This document shows, in pieces, positions 61,138-64,000 of a stretch of DNA of 64,000 nucleotides. A program made the position numbers and the translations under genes. The stretch's first letter is position 1; each line of letters begins with the position of its first letter. The notes under the pieces were generated by a model. The model saw only the letters and a list, made by a program, of their open reading frames with translations, had not been told where the DNA came from and ran no database searches. Source of the stretch: Paramecium pentaurelia (lineage: Eukaryota > Ciliophora > Oligohymenophorea > Peniculida > Parameciidae); contig CAJJDO010000022.1 in assembly GCA_905183005.1 (NCBI GenBank), forward strand, positions 673,151 through 737,150. The letters run 5' to 3'.

Positions 61138-61742
61138 AAATTATGATTGAATTAAATGTTTCTATTTTTAGTTTTTAAAATAATTATAATTCAAAATAAA
61201 ATTCCATATAGATTATTTCTTGATTTCTTATAAAAAAATTATTGTTATCATTTGTTCCTTTAAAAACCATGAAATGTTAATATTAAATATTATGTTATCA
61301 TTTCATTTATTGATTTAAATATACAAATAAATATGTAGTTTTTGACAACATGAATTAATTTTTCATTTTTTTTGAATTTTAACATTCCAAATTAAAATTA
61401 TTTTCCAAACAATTATTTTTTTATCATGAAACAAGCATTACGAATGTTTACTTAAAGAATTGATTATTATAAATATAAATAATAGCTAATCTCTTAATAA
61501 TTTATTTGCTTCACATTTTTATTAAGTTAGATTTGGTTTTGTTATTTTTTAGTATAATAAACATAAGAAATTTAGATATTAGTTTAGAATTTATCTTTAA
61601 TACATATTTTATACATATTATTATATTAAAGTTAATTATTTTTATAACGTCATATGACATTTTAATAATACATAAATTTACTATGTCTATTTCATCATTT
61701 ATAAAGATAAGTATAAAATCTAAGATAATTAATTATACAATC
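61138..61742. other. Intergenic, nothing recognised
   Basis: 605 bp. An upstream extension of the acid-phosphatase frame is open from ~61506, but it codes only Ile/Phe/Asn/Lys-type residues and no Gln, so it is probably untranslated. Confidence 0.45.
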
Positions 61743-62873
61743 ATGAATATTTCAAGCATATTCACAATTTTCATCCTATTAACTATTGGTTCCTGCTTAT
61801 AGAAGTCAATATTGATAACTAGACATGGTGCTAGATCACCAAAAGTATATACTGAGATTGATAGTACTTATTATTGGACAAGTTAACCAGAAGATTTAAC
61901 TGAAATAGGATTATAATAACATATTAACTTAGGATAGAGTAAAAATGGAATATCAATTACAGATATGAATGGAAATTGCATTTATGAAAATTTAGAAATT
62001 TAAGCATCTACAACCTAAAGAGTTATTATGTCTACTATTGGATTCCTAAAAGGGTTATGTCCAAACAATTATTAAGAGATAATCAAAAGATACTTCAATG
62101 AATATTATGCTTAATATTCTACAAATATTGAAGCATGGAACTAGATTATGGCTTCTGATTTCTAGAATCCATTAGAATTAGAACTTCATTATTTTGAAAG
62201 ACCTAATGATTTTATGTTTCATGGACATAAAAAAACAGTTTGTCCTGCCATAAAAGATTTGAAAAAAAAAATTGAATCTAGTGAATATTTTAAATCAAAA
62301 GAAGAAGAATTTAAAAATAGACCTGAATTTGATGAAGTTTTTGATATCATTAAGGCTGCTTATCCAAGTAAAATCTTTAAAAAGAAATCCATTACTTTAT
62401 CTGATATTGAAGATATATTTGATGATTATTAAAGTAATCATGTCTAAGGATTTCTATTTCCAAATCCATCATAAAAAGCAATTGATTATATGCAAGAAGT
62501 AGTGAAATTTCTTAGATATTATGAAGATAATTGTGATTCATTGGAACATTATGCATAATTAACTGAACCATTCAAATGGATTATATCATAATTATATTCT
62601 ACTACTCCTCTTAGTTGGTATTCAGGACATGATACAAATTAAGTGGCAATTTTATCTGCCATCTCAGACTTTTAACCAATCATTCCATTTGCATCATAAC
62701 TAGAAATAATTGTTAAAAATGAAATAGTTATGGTGTTTTATAATAGATAGTAGATCTAAACAAAATTTTGTTCAGATGGATACTTTTGTACTCGAGAATA
62801 AACAGTTAATTATTTAATGCAATTCATTCATCCAAATCTCAATTCACTTTGTGGTTTAGAATTAATTATTTGA
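61743..62873 (+). CDS. Secreted histidine acid phosphatase
   Basis: Hydrolyses phosphomonoesters at acid pH, typically in lysosomes or outside the cell. Intronless, 376 residues. MNISSIFTIFILLTIGSCL is a signal peptide, immediately followed by the catalytic ILITRHGARSPK (phospho-histidine). A distal WYSGHDTNQVAILSAI supplies the proton-donor HD. FCSDGYFCTREQ near the end and several Cys suggest disulphides. Length and order match histidine acid phosphatases (branch 2). The start is chosen at the signal peptide rather than upstream in-frame Mets. Confidence 0.93.
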
Positions 62874-63731
62874 TTTAATATTTATTTAAAACTAAGTATA
62901 TATATTAATTTAATACTATTTTTCTTAAGTTTATAAATCTTTTAAATCACCTAAATAATTCAATCATTTAATTAATGAGAACTTTTTAAGTATTTAAATC
63001 AATTCTATAATATAAAAATCTTCTTTATATTATTAAAACTTCTATTTCCTAATCATCAATATTTAGATATCTGCTTTTCAATATCATATTATTTAATTGC
63101 ATTTTGTTATTCTCTTTTATACATATTTCTCGAATTGCTTCTATAATTTTTAGTAATTTAAATTGGTTTATAAATCAGATTTATGATCTAACTTTTTATA
63201 TTCTAAAATTTCAAAGAATTAAAAAACTTCTTTTAGAAAGAATTTATTTAATTTTCTTTTTTATTTATAGTTTTACGGTTCATTGTAAAAATTTGAAAAA
63301 CACTCAACAGTGATATTAAGAAAATACTATCATATTTAATAATGGCTAATAAAAAACAAAATAATGGTATGGATTTTTAATATTCTTAAATGACACAAAT
63401 TATGTTTGTTAACTATAAAATAAATGTAATATAATCATAAGTTATTTGCCCTCTATATTTGGCGGATATTTGATTGATGAATCATTTATTTTTTTTTTAA
63501 ACTAAATTTTATAACTGTCTTGCAAAAAATGAACCAAAAATTAAAATTGATTGCTTTTGGTCTTTTTAAAATATAAAATATATAAATTTGGAATAAATAT
63601 AATATGATATTGAGATACAAATAAAGTTATCATAAAGGAATTGATTATTATTTAAAGATTTTGTCATTTTTCTCAAGAAACTAAAATATCTTATCTTATA
63701 CTTTTAAATTAATTTTAAAACTAGTTGAATT
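62874..63731. other. Mostly gene-free AT-rich stretch
   Basis: 858 bp. A 69-codon frame ends at a TGA at ~63313 but has the composition of the surrounding DNA. No repeat or RNA gene is visible. Confidence 0.4.
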
Positions 63732-64000
63732 ATGGGATGCAAAAAGTATTATCCTTTCTAAAAATGATGTAAATAAACTTTATAAAAAATAGTGTATATA
63801 GGTTAAGAAATTTAGGCAATATTTAATCATAAATTGTATCTGAGAACTATAAAAACTCATTAGTAGCTTTTAAAATAATTTAAAAGGTCAAAATTCTTAA
63901 ATAGTCTTCATAATAAAATTAAGGAAGAAATGTAAAAGATAGCAATTAAATTTTTCAATGAAAAAAAATAATATATAGTTTATGGATTATTTAAGATATT
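63732..64000 (+). CDS. Possible gene start, truncated by window edge
   Basis: From ATG 63732, MGCKKYYPFQK resembles the acylated starts seen elsewhere here but meets a TGA. The same frame then stays open to the window end (FNHKLYLRTIKTHQQLLKQF; IAIKFFNEKKQYIVYG). A different frame contains NSLVAFKIIQKVKIL, which resembles a kinase beta-3 strand. I could not choose an exon structure. It is probably the 5' part of a gene that continues past 64000. Confidence 0.3.

Noticed and set aside
61506..61742. N-terminal extension of the acid phosphatase from an upstream Met
   Set aside because: A good signal peptide begins at 61743, and the extension lacks Gln codons and coding character.
63104..63313. 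69-codon plus frame
   Set aside because: Low-complexity hydrophobic composition and no upstream or downstream coding support.
1..64000. CRISPR arrays, insertion sequences, telomeric C4A2/C3A3 repeats, rRNA genes
   Set aside because: Looked for on both strands. No spaced repeats, transposase, telomere tracts or rRNA segments were seen.

Overview
The window is ciliate macronuclear DNA, almost certainly Paramecium or a close relative. Almost every long reading frame is open only if TAA and TAG are read as glutamine and TGA is the sole stop. Coding exons are joined by very short introns (20-32 nt, nearly all GTA...TAG or GTA...AG). The DNA is very AT-rich, intergenic spaces are tiny (down to 2-60 bp), and ciliate-specific families are present: a cysteine-periodic surface antigen, a trichocyst matrix protein and an alveolin/epiplasmin-like cortical protein. 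I built about 41 gene models. For 28 of them I could place introns (63 in all) so that the total coding length is an exact multiple of three and ends at TGA.

Layout. 1-5.5 kb: 3'-truncated membrane histidine-kinase-like gene, a ciliate two-pass membrane protein, a degenerate kinase and a CFAP97-like ciliary protein. 5.6-16.3 kb: a small unknown, beta-carbonic anhydrase, a CaMK-like kinase, a DENN protein, a Cache-domain receptor, a CK1-like kinase and the alveolin-like protein. 16.4-22.4 kb: a frameshifted hypothetical locus, a B-box/kelch protein converging (2 bp apart) on a dual-specificity phosphatase, ribosomal protein uL30 and a membrane protein. 22.7-28 kb: mitochondrial co-chaperone HscB and small unknowns. 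28.2-31.4 kb: 2-oxoglutarate dehydrogenase E1 and tRNA-Ser(AGA). 32.6-34.1 kb: two ribosomal uS10 copies. 35.6-46.3 kb: a PH-pseudokinase, the surface antigen, an acylated CDPK, an acylated unknown and the trichocyst matrix protein. 46.7-53.1 kb: an acylated unknown, two PH-kinase paralogues, a PX protein and a second member of the two-pass membrane family. 53.1-62.9 kb: ALDH7-type aldehyde dehydrogenase, an unknown, ribosomal uL22, PI4-kinase beta, a PA/RING-type membrane protein and a secreted histidine acid phosphatase.

Functionally this is an ordinary mixed housekeeping and ciliate-specific region, with no operons and no CRISPR or mobile elements. Seven genes are kinase-related. Phosphoinositide and membrane-trafficking functions recur (PI4K, PX, DENN, PH-kinases), as do N-terminally acylated proteins, but I see no evidence of a co-regulated module.

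Assembly warning. Three single N bases occur, at 12897, 24190 and 33029. The first two each separate two apparently perfect direct copies of about 1.1 kb. These look like unmerged contig overlaps, so the second Cache-gene fragment and the second HscB gene are probably not real. The third lies in a poly-T run next to the uS10 pair, whose copies are identical over ~487 bp but have diverged flanks. I found no convincing new biological system. The most useful leads are the stopless 3n introns, the minimal intergenic distances, the uS10 pair, the pseudokinases and the frameshifted locus.
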